Source: Maratus speciosus
Lineage: Eukaryota > Arthropoda > Arachnida > Araneae > Salticidae
Reading direction: 5' to 3'
NCBI GenBank assembly: GCA_963932465.1
Contig: OZ010799.1
Span: 155,430,761-155,494,760, forward strand
DNA: 64,000 bases
The notes beneath the pieces are model-generated. The model saw only the letters and a list, made by a program, of their open reading frames with translations. It was not told the DNA's origin and made no database searches. A program made the translations under genes and the position numbers. Shown piece after piece: positions 11,515 through 21,929 of the stretch (its first letter is position 1; the number at the start of each line of letters is the position of its first letter).

Positions 11515-12538
11515 CAGGCCTGTCCAACCTTTCAGTAAGCAGGGACGCACCTTAGCTCTTGGCACTCGATGAAGGGCGCCATTATTCACATGACTAAAAA
11601 CATGCGGCAATATTATCGCATAGTATTTGTGTACACTCACGTCCTAACATAATGCAAATTAATTTTACAGCGGTAGACAAAAGACCCTTACAGTTCTGGA
11701 GTTGCTTGTATTAAATTTCAAATTATACATTTTTCTATGAGAGGTCTATCTCAAAAATGTTTGTAGGTAAGGTGCCAGAAACTTTAATCACGCCTATAAT
11801 AACAAGAATAACAAAAAATAAATAAATAAACATGTAAATCAGAGATATTATTAGATTTCTTTCAGGGTGTGAAAATACGCCGTGACTTTTTTTGAAAACG
11901 TGAACTTAGTTTTATAAAAAGTACAAAATCAAATACGGGCACGATAGTGACCAATTCATATAGGTGGTTCCCTGCAGAGAGATAATCTGGAAGTGCTTTC
12001 ATAGATGGAAATCATCCTGCACAGTTTTATTAATTTTTGTAAGCAAATTAAAAAAAAAAAAAACTAAAATTTCCAAAGTCAAGAGGAAAAATTAAGCCCC
12101 TTTATTCCTCGTATGAACAGCCAATGGGCCAGTGTGACAACTACAAAAATGTGTCTTCAAAGAGGTTATTTTTCTGCTACTTCTTAAGTATTATAAAGAG
12201 CTATTTCCAATTATTACCAAATTTAAGTATCGTAATTACACTTTATAAACAATAACGACAATTCGTGAAAATATGCCTGATTAAATTTTCAAAGTATGTT
12301 TCTGGTTTTCAATGCGTTTTCACAGGTTTTGAAAATATCTCTGATGTAAATATTAATGGGGTTTAAATAAAGCATTTTTTGTAATGGAATTTTACTTCTA
12401 AAAAGTCTAATAACAGGAATAATTCAAAAGGGCACCAAGAAAATCTCCAAAAGGCGCCAGGGCGCCGTGTAGTTGGATAATTGGTCGTAATTGGTAGTTG
12501 GATAATGGTCGCGTAGTTGGCGTAATTGGATAGCCCTG
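11515..12538. mobile_element. hAT-like non-autonomous element
   Basis: The left end CAGGCCTGTCCAACC and the reverse complement of the right end CAGGGCTATCCAATT form hAT-type inverted repeats. Flanking 8-bp copies ATGTAGAA (11507-11514) and ATGTAGGA (12539-12546) differ at one base and fit the hAT nTnnnnAn target preference. Internal GGCGCC words lie near both ends, and a short tandem GTAGTTGGATAA repeat lies at about 12470-12525. 1024 bp with no recognisable transposase frame. Confidence 0.85.
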
Positions 12539-12546
12539 ATGTAGGA

Positions 12547-13074
12547 TATTTTTCCTTCCCATCAATAACAATTCAATTCCCTTCAAACTGATTTTTAAAA
12601 GGCTGTAAAATACTTTTAAAAATTTAGATTGAATGCTTGTTTCTCAAATAGCAATTTTTTTCCGTTTTCCTATATGTGAATACGTAAAATATTCAATTTG
12701 AGCTCGAACCCGAAGACTGGACTCGGGACCTATAAAAATCGATCCCGAGTCCGCCTCGAGCTCGGGCTCGGACTGAGAACATTTCATTTCTAATACGAAA
12801 GGTTTTCTTATAATGTAAAGAAAGAAAAAGAGAGACATACCTCTTTTTTTTTTTTTTTTTTTTTTAGTAGTAGTAGTAAGAATTTTGCTTCAAAATTATT
12901 TTAATGATTTAAAATCGAAAATATTATATCTTGAAGACGAACAGACAGGCAGACAGACAAACCGAATTCATAAACACTTTTTCAGATACGTTGAAAGTGT
13001 TAAAACGAAAAATAAAAGGAAGAATTGTTTTGTGTTATGTAATACACATATTTTTGATCTAGAATAATTTGTAG
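12547..13074. other. GC-rich hairpin islet, poly-T, inverted R1 end
   Basis: At 12695-12775 a GC-rich islet has CTCGAGCTCGGGCTCGGAC words and a hairpin pairing GGACTCGGGA (12719-12728) with TCCCGAGTCC (12743-12752). A T run of about 22 then (TAG)n lies at 12844-12878. At about 12935-13010 CAGACAGGCAGACAGAC, followed by a stem AACACTTTTTCA/TTGAAAGTGTT, is the R1 terminal module in inverted orientation. No gene. Confidence 0.55.
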
Positions 13075-13408
13075 CAGTGTTGGCGAATATTTATATAGCC
13101 ACATGCCAATTTTTTTCCAAAAATATTTTACATGACCTGACCTTGACGTGCCAACAAATTTAGTGGATTGAAAAATCGCGAATAAAAATCACTTTTTAAT
13201 CAGGATTTTTAAAAAATGGGTAACATACAGGTGAGGTATTACATTATAATAATCATAAAAGTAATTAAATTTTAGAAATTATTAAAAACAGATACGGGAT
13301 TAATTGTGTTTTTGGACCTTGGAAGAAAAATAATTAATATCAGGTTCATGTTCAGTTAATTTCAACAGAGCTCGATTCAAACTGGGCTGGATTTATCTGA
13401 CAACAGCT

Positions 13409-13440
<32 letters not shown>

Positions 13441-13765
13441 AGAAAATAATGACCTTTCGGACATAGACAGATGGAAAAATTATTAAAAGGGCAAACGTCA
13501 GTTTCTCTGAAATTAATTTCTAAGTTGCCACAATTTTATCACTGGTACTTTTAATAATGTGGTAATTTACGGTACTTTAAAAAGCAGCAATTAAAATTCT
13601 CCGATTACCAATTAATCAAATTTAAACAAGTTCAGGTCATCTAAAGTTTGTCTATTTAGTGCAGTATGACTGTATATTGATTTAGAGCCACAAGCGACAC
13701 CGTGCCAAAATAATGCTTTGGTGTGCCATTTTTGGCACCCGTATGCCATAGGTTCGCCGTCCCTG
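13075..13765. mobile_element. Degraded hAT-like element
   Basis: The start CAGTGTTGGCGAATATTTAT and the reverse complement of the end CAGGGACGGCGAACCTATGG share the CAG...GGCGAA core typical of hAT termini. The candidate 8-bp target copies TTTGTAGC and GTTATAGC match at only 6 of 8 and would shift the left end by one base. TGCCA words recur near both ends. A 29-base T run lies at 13411-13439. No transposase frame. Confidence 0.6.
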
Positions 13766-13959
13766 GTTATAGCAATCTGCAAACAGATTTCGTCTTACAC
13801 TCTTTTAGAAGAGCAAGATCTCAGTTAAAATAAATAAATAAAATATTTTAAATAATTTAGTTTTCTTCTTACTTTTAAATTCATTCAAAGAATATTTATT
13901 ACTTTTCTTATTGTATCATATGTTAAACTATTATAAAACTTGTTAAGACTAGGACACGG

Positions 13960-14962
13960 GACAGTTTTTAACACTTTCCAACGAAGTTGAAAAGTGTTAA
14001 TGAAACCGGTTTGTCTGTCTGTCCATACTGTAACTCACGTAAATATAGTCCGATCGCCATGAAATTCTTAAACGTTTTTGGGAATCACTGTAGCATGTTC
14101 GGTATTGAAAAATGAAGTGTGTGGCATTTACGGTTCATGTACAGAGACACTCAAAAGAATGCCGGTTTAATTACTGTCTGTGGAGAGGGAAAATTGCGGT
14201 ATATTTTAATGATATTACACTATTTTAAACATACTGAAATTGATATACATCACTGAGGTGTGAAAACACGGCGCTAACTGTAGAGTAGAATGTGCATAGA
14301 AAGTATTGTTCATTTTCAAGGGAACAGAAAAGAATTTGGCTACAGAAGAAATTGAACTATTGAAGCCTATGAACAATAATTGCTGGAAGCGCGTTTTCAG
14401 CTGTGGTACGCGTTTTTAAATTGAACTATTTTTTTAAGTATTACTTCGTGTGTATAAATAAATTCTATAGATTTTATACAGGGCTGCACAAAAGTTCTAT
14501 TTATTCACGGAAATTGCTGGATCGAAAATTACAACTGTGCTATTCGTTTCACTCATCTAACTTTTATATTATGTAGTATACATACAAATCTATAGATCAT
14601 GTACAGGGCTGCACAAAAAAAGGATGTTTTTCGGACTAATGATTGTAATAGCAGAAATTGGGTTTTCAAATGCGTTATGACTTTTTAAAATTGCTTAGAC
14701 ATTATATTTCACCTTAATAAACTGCGAAGATTTGTTACTGTATTCTGAATGTGTTGGAAAGTGTTACAGAATATACGCTGAACGCATTATTTTACTTTTT
14801 TTTTTTTTACTAGCTTCCGTTTTAGCATGTACTGTACACTCTCTATTAAATTTGCACTTTGTTTTTTCACCGGCATCAAGGGTTTTACGTGTGTACGGCA
14901 GGAACAGACAATTCCGTCATTACTGTTTTTACCATACTTACATTTTAATTCGTTTAACTATA
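13960..14962 (+). repeat. Dispersed repeat R1, copy 1
   Basis: Starts with a hairpin TTAACACTTTCCAAC / GTTGAAAAGTGTTAA (13968-14000), then TTGTCTGTCTGTCC and an AATATAGTCCGATCGCCATG block. Degenerate subunits of about 120-165 bp follow, each marked by a motif like CAGGGACACTCAAAAGAAT or CAGGGCTGCACAAAAG (14140-14160, 14480, 14605). The same architecture recurs at 17.7, 28.9 (inverted), 32.6 (inverted) and 50.3 kb. I do not know this family; no coding signal. Confidence 0.7.
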
Positions 14963-15070
14963 TACAGTCGAACCTCGTTATCCTGACACTCTAAGGACCA
15001 GAACAAAGTGTCGTCATAAGCGGGGTGTCGCGGAAACCGGAGTCGGAGAAAAATGTTTATAAAAAGCTGT
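14963..15070 (+). mobile_element. Solo pogo/Tigger-like terminus
   Basis: TA followed by CAGTCGAACCTCGTTATCCT and then GTGTCGTCATAAGCGGGGTG is the kind of terminus seen in pogo/Tigger MITEs. No matching inverted end could be found downstream, so this is a truncated copy with an uncertain right border. Confidence 0.5.
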
Positions 15071-16199
15071 ATTTTTAAGTAATTTAAGACAATTTCAAAT
15101 TCATAACTGTTCTTGCAGTTTTAAGCAATAAAACATTATTATTAAACAAAATAAACACCAAAACAAAATTGAAAAGAATAAAAATCAGATTTATGGTGAC
15201 ATGTTTTTTTATTGTTACATGAAATATTGATGAATTAAGGTTTGCTTATTCCTAGATGTGCTTCCTACAATTCTTTTTTCAATTTTATATAATGAATTGT
15301 AATCAATATTTGTTGTTTCAGAAACGGATGTTAGATAATTCCTGATCGTTTCAATGCAATGCAATGCTTTGGTTTTAGTCGGATGAAAAATGCCTTGTAA
15401 CCAAAATAAAGCGCCATCCTGACCAGAACAAAAAGACCGCGAGTAGACTAGACTGATACGTCTATCTGGAGCTTAAGAGGCCACACTAGTCACGGCTTGA
15501 AGTTCGAACGCTAATGATAAGTCTATGGCAACAATATTTTCACATATCTTGCTTGATTTTTAATATTTTTAAATGATTTTTTTTGCACAGGATAGCTGAG
15601 GACTATCTGTTTACGGGCTATTTTCTACTTTTCCGATTTTCGTTGTAGTTTAATTCTCAGGATCCTGTCAATTTAGGATCCAGTGAAATTCGAGGTGTTG
15701 TGTCCTTTTTAGTCTTATAACATTCATATCAGCAAAATTCAGGAAAATTTTTTTAATAACAACGAAAATATAGAGTTTAAGCTTTCCAATAATATGCTTT
15801 TAATAGTTCTACTACAATTAGGCTGAGCAAAATTTGTAAAGATTTTGATGAAACATGTGTCAAAAACGACCTCGTAATGATATGTTGCCCGCCCCATGTC
15901 GGACATGAAAACACCGCCCTATTAAAAATCTGATTGGCTAAGACCGACACATTTTAGCAAATGGAAACTATTTCATATTTCCTTTGGTGTGATTGGATTA
16001 TTGTAACGTGGTAAAATAGATCACTCCTATTTATACTTTGGATTTATTCTTTTCTACGATTATTGTTTAATTTTGACAAAATACTCTTGAAAGAATGAAA
16101 TATTTCAGATTCTATATTTCTATGAATAACGAAGGATATTACGCATTTACTTTGTATATATAAAATTTTAGAGCCGTATACAGGGAAGTAAAACATGTA
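15071..16199. other. Unassigned interval with one R3 hairpin arm
   Basis: No gene recognised. 15510-15690 matches the left arm of the R3 hairpin (AAGTCTATGG..., then GCACAGGATAGCTGAGGA) without the returning right arm. The rest is AT-rich and shows no clear structure. Confidence 0.5.
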
Positions 16200-16445
16200 C
16201 AAGTTACTAGGGGACAAAATTTCAGCCCCAGTTTATTACAGTGTTGAATTCAGTCACTTTTATCCGGGAGGGATTTCCGAGGCTCCGGGGGGGGGGGGCA
16301 TAATAGAGTTCTAGGGGGAAATTGCACATTGCACTTTTTGACCATTGAAAATGCAAAATAACGAATCTTCCGGGGGGGGGACAACTCATCGCTCCGGGAG
16401 GTGGATGTACCCCCCCCCGTGCTACCCCCTGAATTCAATATTGGT
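16200..16445. repeat. Array fragment loaded with G/C homopolymers
   Basis: 16236-16350 is a diverged copy of array unit C near 7020-7130 (GTGTTGAATTCAGTCA and following). It is interrupted by G12 (16287-16298), G9 (16372-16380) and C9 (16410-16418). The borders GTGTTGAATTCAG and CTGAATTCAATAT are inverted, so the piece can fold back. Confidence 0.55.
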
Positions 16446-16639
16446 TTATTAAGTAAAACGGTAAAAAAAATAGACGCGTTGTTTTTAAAGTAATTTTAAG
16501 TTAAAATAGTTAACAAATAATAAAATTACGAAGTCAGAATTTGCTAGAACATGTTTGTGGACTGGTCAGGAGACTGAGTTTCAAGTTTCCTATTCTTGTA
16601 TATGTATAAAATATTCGACAATTTAACATTTTAATTTCG

Positions 16640-17665
16640 AAAAACAGTTTTTTTAATTAAAAATCAGCAGAACTTAAAGTTGGTAAGTTTTAAAGATTGT
16701 TAACTTTAAAATTGTAGATCAACTTGTTCAAATTTTTAAAGAAATACTTTTAATATTCATTACTTTTATATTTATTATTTTTAAGGGGACAGTACACCTT
16801 TAACAGTCGAGAACGAAATTTGTCCTGTGTGACACATCATTTTTTAAGAGCCCACTTCAGACACGAGAAGAAAGGAAAAGGTTAATATTAAGTCTATGGG
16901 GGCGTTATTTTGAAATTTCTCGCTTTGATTTTAATATTACTGAATGATGTTTTTTGCACAGGATAGCTGAGGGTGATCTACAACCAGGCTACTTTTTACC
17001 TTTTCGATTTTTGTTTCAGTTTTTTTTTTTATATATATTAGGATATTTTAAATTTCAGAACGGATTCCAACCGGTTATGAAAGTAAAAGTATATATATAT
17101 TTTTTAAATAGCTGAAACCAAATTCGAAAAACTAAAAACTAGCCCGGTTATAGAGCGTTCTCAGCTATCCTATGCAAAAAAAAATTCATTTAAAATTTTT
17201 AAAAAGGAAGCGAGATATTTGAAAATAACGCTCCCATAGACTTAACATTAGCGCTTTCATATTTTCCCCCGTTACTAGTGTGGGTTCTCATGTAACGTAA
17301 AGGTATTATTTTAACTGTTAGGAAACGGGAAAATTTATCATTAACTATAATAATGTAAAACTAAAAGTTATGAGATTATAAGGTAAAATATAGCATTTTA
17401 TAAAAGTCTGTCAACTAGCAAATTTATTTTTCAATACGTATTGTAACGGAATCCTGGTTTAAATGGAATATTTTCAAGATTCCCCTAAAAATATCTTACA
17501 ATTGTATGTGCAAAGACGGAAAAAACCCACCTAAAACGGTATTTCGCACTTATTGTTTATCTTTTCATCTTACCAGGTTTATAGTGTCATGTTTTTAGCA
17601 TGAGGGGGTCGAATTTTAATTACTATTAGGTCCCGCGTTTTTCTCTACGCCCTCTGTATTTTCTA
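16640..17665 (+). repeat. Dispersed repeat R3, copy 1, with foldback core
   Basis: Copies 1 and 3 (19640-20950) align along their length, about 1 kb excluding insertions. At the core, 16890-17243 is a hairpin: AAGTCTATGGGGGCGTTATT is answered by AATAACGCTCCCATAGACTT, and CACAGGATAGCTGAG by CTCAGCTATCCTATG, with a loop of about 130 bp. The flank at about 17275 (CCCGTTACTAGTGTG) is the empty site for the MITE inserted in copy 3. No coding frame. Confidence 0.75.
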
Positions 17666-17689
17666 TATGTATATCCAACACAAAACTTT

Positions 17690-18789
17690 TGGACGGGTAC
17701 TCAGATGTTTAGCACTCTCCAAGATAGTTGAAAAATGTTTATGAGTTGGGCTTGACTGCTTGTCTGTCCGTACTCAACTAGCGTACATATACTTGGATTG
17801 TGATGTAACTGAAATACGTTGTTGAAGTGTGTAATAATTTATACTTCATGACATGGAGATTCAAAAGTATTCTTTTATATTATGGCCTATGTGGAAAAAT
17901 CATTTGCAGTGTATTTTAATGATGTAAAGCAATTTAAACATAAAATCTATGCACCTTATTGAAGTGCACAGGTTCGTGTACAGGGGAATTCAAAAGTACA
18001 TTTCTTTATATTATCGACTATGAAGAAAAAACGTTTTACGGCGTATTTTAATAATGTTTCTCTGTTGTAAACATAGCGAAATGGATATGAATTCATGAGG
18101 TGTACTAACATGTTTGCTGAAGGGGTTGCAAAGCATTTATCATTCATTTACACTATCACAGAAAAGAATTCAGTTTTATTACAGAAAAAACTGCTCGCGG
18201 CGTGTTTTAGTTCTGTTTCAACATTTTAAACAAGATGAAATTTATATACGTTACTGTGGTTCACTACAAGATGCTTACATTAGAATATGATGTGAATCAC
18301 ATTTTATTTCATTTACAGGGGCACATAAAAGTTGCTGGATGCAATACTGTATACGAAGTATTCTCTATTAGGGATGATTGCTAAAAGTCAGTTTTCACCT
18401 ATGATATACTTTTTTAATACTAGATTATACATATGATTTCTATAGACCGTGTATAGGGCTACGCAAAAGAACTAGGAAGAATTGCTGAGAATGAGAGTGA
18501 ATTGCTATTTTTTTTTTTATTTAATTCAAAATTTTCAGGCTCAACTATATTTAGAAAGATGTGTTTGTAAAATATAAATATAATAATATACAAGGCATGC
18601 GCGCACCTATGAATGATAATTTCTGGAAGTACGATTTCATTTGTTTTAAGCATGTTTATACTGCAATAATTTTGATCTTAACATGTTGCGTGTATATAAA
18701 CTTGTTCGAATGCAAGGGCTGTACAAAATAATACAAATATACTGGCGTTAATTGGTAGAAATTGCTGAAAGTTTACTTTAATCTGCATT
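17690..18789 (+). repeat. Dispersed repeat R1, copy 2
   Basis: Begins with the terminal stem (GTTTAGCACTCTCCAAG...) and TTGTCTGTCCG. Degenerate subunits then carry ATTCAAAAGTATTC-like motifs at about 17868, 17988, 18155 and 18320, so the internal spacing is roughly 120-165 bp. The 3' part ends with GGGCTGTACAAAATAAT at about 18716. Confidence 0.7.
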
Positions 18790-19690
18790 AATCGTTTTCT
18801 TATTATATTAAATTTTATCATTTTTTCATGCCGTTAAAGTAAGCCTAAGAATATCCATTAAGACTTTGTCATTTTAATTTTTCAATAATTTGAACAATTT
18901 AAATTTACTAAGATTTAACAAAAACTTAAAGTTAGTAAGTATTAAAGAATGTTTACTTTGAAAGTTTTGATCAACTTGTTTGAAACTTTAAAGGAATATT
19001 GTTAATATTTATTACTTTTAATATTTGTTATTTTTAACAAAAAAGTACACCTTTAACAGCCGCAGAAAATGCGAAATTTGTCCACATCTTTCTTTAAGAG
19101 CCCACTTCAGACACGGGAAGAGATAAAAACTCTAATTTTAAGTCTATGGGGGGGTTAATTTCAAATTTCTCGCTTTATTTTAATAGATTTTTGCATTGGA
19201 CAGCTGAGGACGATCAACAACCAGGCTAGTTTTTACTTTTTCGATTTTGGTTTTAGTATTTTTTATAATATTAGGATAGTTTCAATTTCAGAACGGATTC
19301 CAACCGGTTCCGAAAGAAAAAACTAAATATAATAATATACAAGGCTATCCAGAGAATTGTATGCATGCACGCCTATGGATGATAAATTCTGGAAGTGCGA
19401 TTTAAGTAGTTTTAAGCATGTTTATACTGGAATAAATTTTATCTTAACATGTGACGTGTATAAAATCTTGTTGCTAATGTAAGGGCTGTACAAAAGAATG
19501 CAAATACACTTCCGTTAATTTGTAGAAATTCCTGAAAGTTGATTTTCATCTCTATTACTCATTTTCTTATTATATTAATTTTTAGCATATTTTTCATGCC
19601 GTTAAAACATGCCTAAGAACATTGATGACTTTATTATTTTAATTTTTCATAATTTGAACAATTTAAATTTACTAAGTTTTAACAAGAACT
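18577..19690 (+). repeat. 746-bp tandem duplication joining R1 and R3
   Basis: AATATAATAATATACAAGGC and the following 360 bp occur at 18577 and again at 19325, offset about 746 bp. The right end of each copy passes into R3 through the same junction. This is the signature of unequal exchange that duplicated part of R1 plus part of R3. Confidence 0.75.
18900..19324 (+). repeat. Dispersed repeat R3, copy 2, truncated
   Basis: Matches copy 1 from the TTAGTAAGTATTAAAGA block through the left hairpin arm, then stops abruptly near 19320, where R1 sequence resumes. Lacking the right arm, it cannot form the foldback. Confidence 0.7.
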
Positions 19691-20950
19691 TAGAATTCGT
19701 AAGTTTTAAAGATTGTTAATTTTAAAAGTGTTGATCAATTTGTTCGAAACTTTAAAAAAAAAAAAATAATATTTATTATTTTTAATATTTGTCATTTTTA
19801 TGGGGACAGTATACCTTTAAAAGTCGCAGAAAATGCGAAATTTGTCCTGTGTAACATATTTTTTGTTAAGAGCCCGCTCCATGCACGGGAAGAAATGAAA
19901 ATGCTAATTTTAAAGTCTATGGGGGCGTTATTTTCAAATTTCTCGCTTTGATTTTAATATTTTTGAATGATGATTTTTTTTTTTTTTTTTTTTTTTGCAT
20001 GGATAGCTGAGGGCGATCAACAACCAGGCTAGGTTTCACTTTTTCGATTTTAGTTATAGTTTTCTTTTATTATGATACTTTCAATTTCAGAACCGATTCC
20101 ACAAGTTTCGAAAGTATAAATAATTTTTTTTTTTAAATATCTCTAACCAAAATCAAAAAAGTCAAAACAGCCCGGTTGTAGATCGTTCTCAGCTATCCTA
20201 TGCAAAAAATTTCATTTAAAAATATTAAAAAGGATGCGAGATATTTGAAAATAACGCTCCAATAGACTCAACAGTAGCGCTTACATTTTTTCCCCGTTAC
20301 TACACTGTAAAAAAAGGACTAAATTACTGAAATACTACTGGCAATCTAGACGATAGTACTATTTCCGTATTTTAACGGAACTTTTTCCCTTTAATTTACA
20401 GAAAAAATCCGTTAAATTCCAGAAAAAACGGAAAATTTTGTGTAATTTGCCGTAAAATATTTCCTTTAAAATAAGGAAATAGTACTGGTATCTAGATTGC
20501 CAGTAGTATTTCCGTACTTTAGTCTTTTTTTTTTTTTTTTTTTTTTTTACAGTGTTGTGTGTGTTCTCAAAGGTAACCTAAAGATATTTTTTGTAACGGT
20601 AAGGAAACGCGAAAATTTATCATTAACTATAATAATGTTAAACTGAAAATAAGGAGACTGTATGGTAAAATATTGCATTTTATAAATGTCTGCTAGCTAA
20701 CAAATTTATTTTCTGATACGTAGCTGTAACGGAACCCTGGTTTAACGGAATTCTCATTATTCCCCTAAAAATACCCGGCAATTGTATCTGCAAAGACGCA
20801 AATAACCCATCTAAAAAGGTATTTCGCACCTATTGTTTATGTTTCCGTCTTACCAAGTTTTATAGTGTCATGTTCTCAGCATGAGGGGGTCGAATTTTAA
20901 TTACAACTAGGACCCGCATTTTTCATGAACTCTGCCTTTTTCTTTGGAGG
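19640..20950 (+). repeat. Dispersed repeat R3, copy 3, with nested MITE
   Basis: Full-length relative of copy 1. Hairpin arms span about 19913-20269. The right flank is interrupted by the 252-bp MITE at 20303-20554 and then resumes as in copy 1 (GTGTTCTCAAAGGTAACCTA). A T run of about 21 lies inside the left arm near 19976-19996. Confidence 0.75.
20303..20554. mobile_element. Palindromic TA MITE, TIR CACTGTAAAAA
   Basis: The left end CACTGTAAAAAAAGGACTAA is mirrored by the right end (reverse complement CACTGTAAAAA..., then GACTAAAGTACGGAAATACT). Arms of roughly 50 bp share ATACTACTGGCAATCTAGA. R3 copy 1 has the empty site ACTAGTGTG where this copy has ACTA, the element, then TTGTGTG. This fits a TA target with one copy mutated to TT. 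Non-coding; a long T run in the right arm. Confidence 0.85.
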
Positions 20951-21054
20951 GAAAATAAAATTTGATGTCGATACGAGTGTGTTTCGAAAGGTTATCAGCC
21001 CGACAATGAAAAGAGAAAAATTTTGACAATATTTCATTTTTTTAACGTAGTTCC

Positions 21055-21662
21055 TTACAACTTATAAAATTTAAACCAACGAGTTTCCGACTTTTTATTA
21101 TCTTCAGTATAATAAGCCTTATCTAACTTTGGAAATGAAGTGGTGGTCTTTGATTTACCCCCATATTTTGAAGTAAATTTCCGACTACCGAGCCATTTCT
21201 TCAGGCTTGAGAAAAGGAAATAATCGCTGGGAGCAAAATCCGGTGCATGTGGAAGCACTACAGAGCGTAGGTCATTGACTTTCGTAGCGAAAACTACAGG
21301 CATGTGTTAACGAATGTGTTAAAGAACACTTTTTTTTGCTCAGGTATGGACGTTTTGTCGGAATAAGCACTCTTTAATTGGTCCCGTAGAAATGCATAAC
21401 ACTGTCCGGTGACGATTCTACCTTTTTGCCGGTGGTCTATGGTCACCACACTTTGTGAAATCCGAAAACCGTATCCACGGCTTTTCCAGCAGATGGAACC
21501 GTTTTCACTTTCTTTGGCGCAATTTCAGCTGCTCATTCACATTGTTTAGATTGCTGTTTCATCGCTAGTGAATAATGGCGGTTTCATGTTTCATCCACCG
21601 TTATAAGACGTTGGCGAAAATCAGCAGATTGGTTAAGTTTTCTAACTTAACTTGAAATCACC
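21055..21662 (-). pseudogene. Mariner transposase pseudogene (C-terminal two thirds)
   Basis: Read on the minus strand, this is a decayed Tc1/mariner (mariner subgroup, DD34D) transposase, the enzyme that cuts and pastes the element at TA. Reading from 21662 down: TVDET (the first catalytic Asp region, about 21588-21601), then KQQSKQ, APKKVKTVPSAGKAV and TVF, all in one frame. Then comes a scrambled stretch where the FHQDNAP motif with the second Asp should be. Last is the best-preserved open piece, 21055-21303 (82 codons), with HAPDFAPSDYFLF at residues 19-31 and KKWLG after it, ending near the usual C terminus. At least two conserved Trp positions (after TVDET and after KQQSKQCE) read TGA, consistent with TGG-to-TGA decay. 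The N-terminal DNA-binding domain was not found upstream. Inactive. Confidence 0.85.
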
Positions 21663-21929
21663 ATAGTCCACATTACTAAAGACAGTGGGCCATCTGCCTT
21701 CTTTTGAAAAAAAAAAAAACGAACAGTGAAGATGGAGAAACTCATAAAATGATAAAGAAAGGGGGGGGGGGTGAAGAAGGAGATCAATTTCACGAGGTTT
21801 AATTTGATTATGTTAATAAATGAAATGTTTTCATGAAGGAATTTTCAGCAGAAAGTCCACCCAAATTAGCATTTTATTGCAAAGTATATCTATACTAATA
21901 TTATAAAGAAGTAAAGTTTGTTTGTTTGT

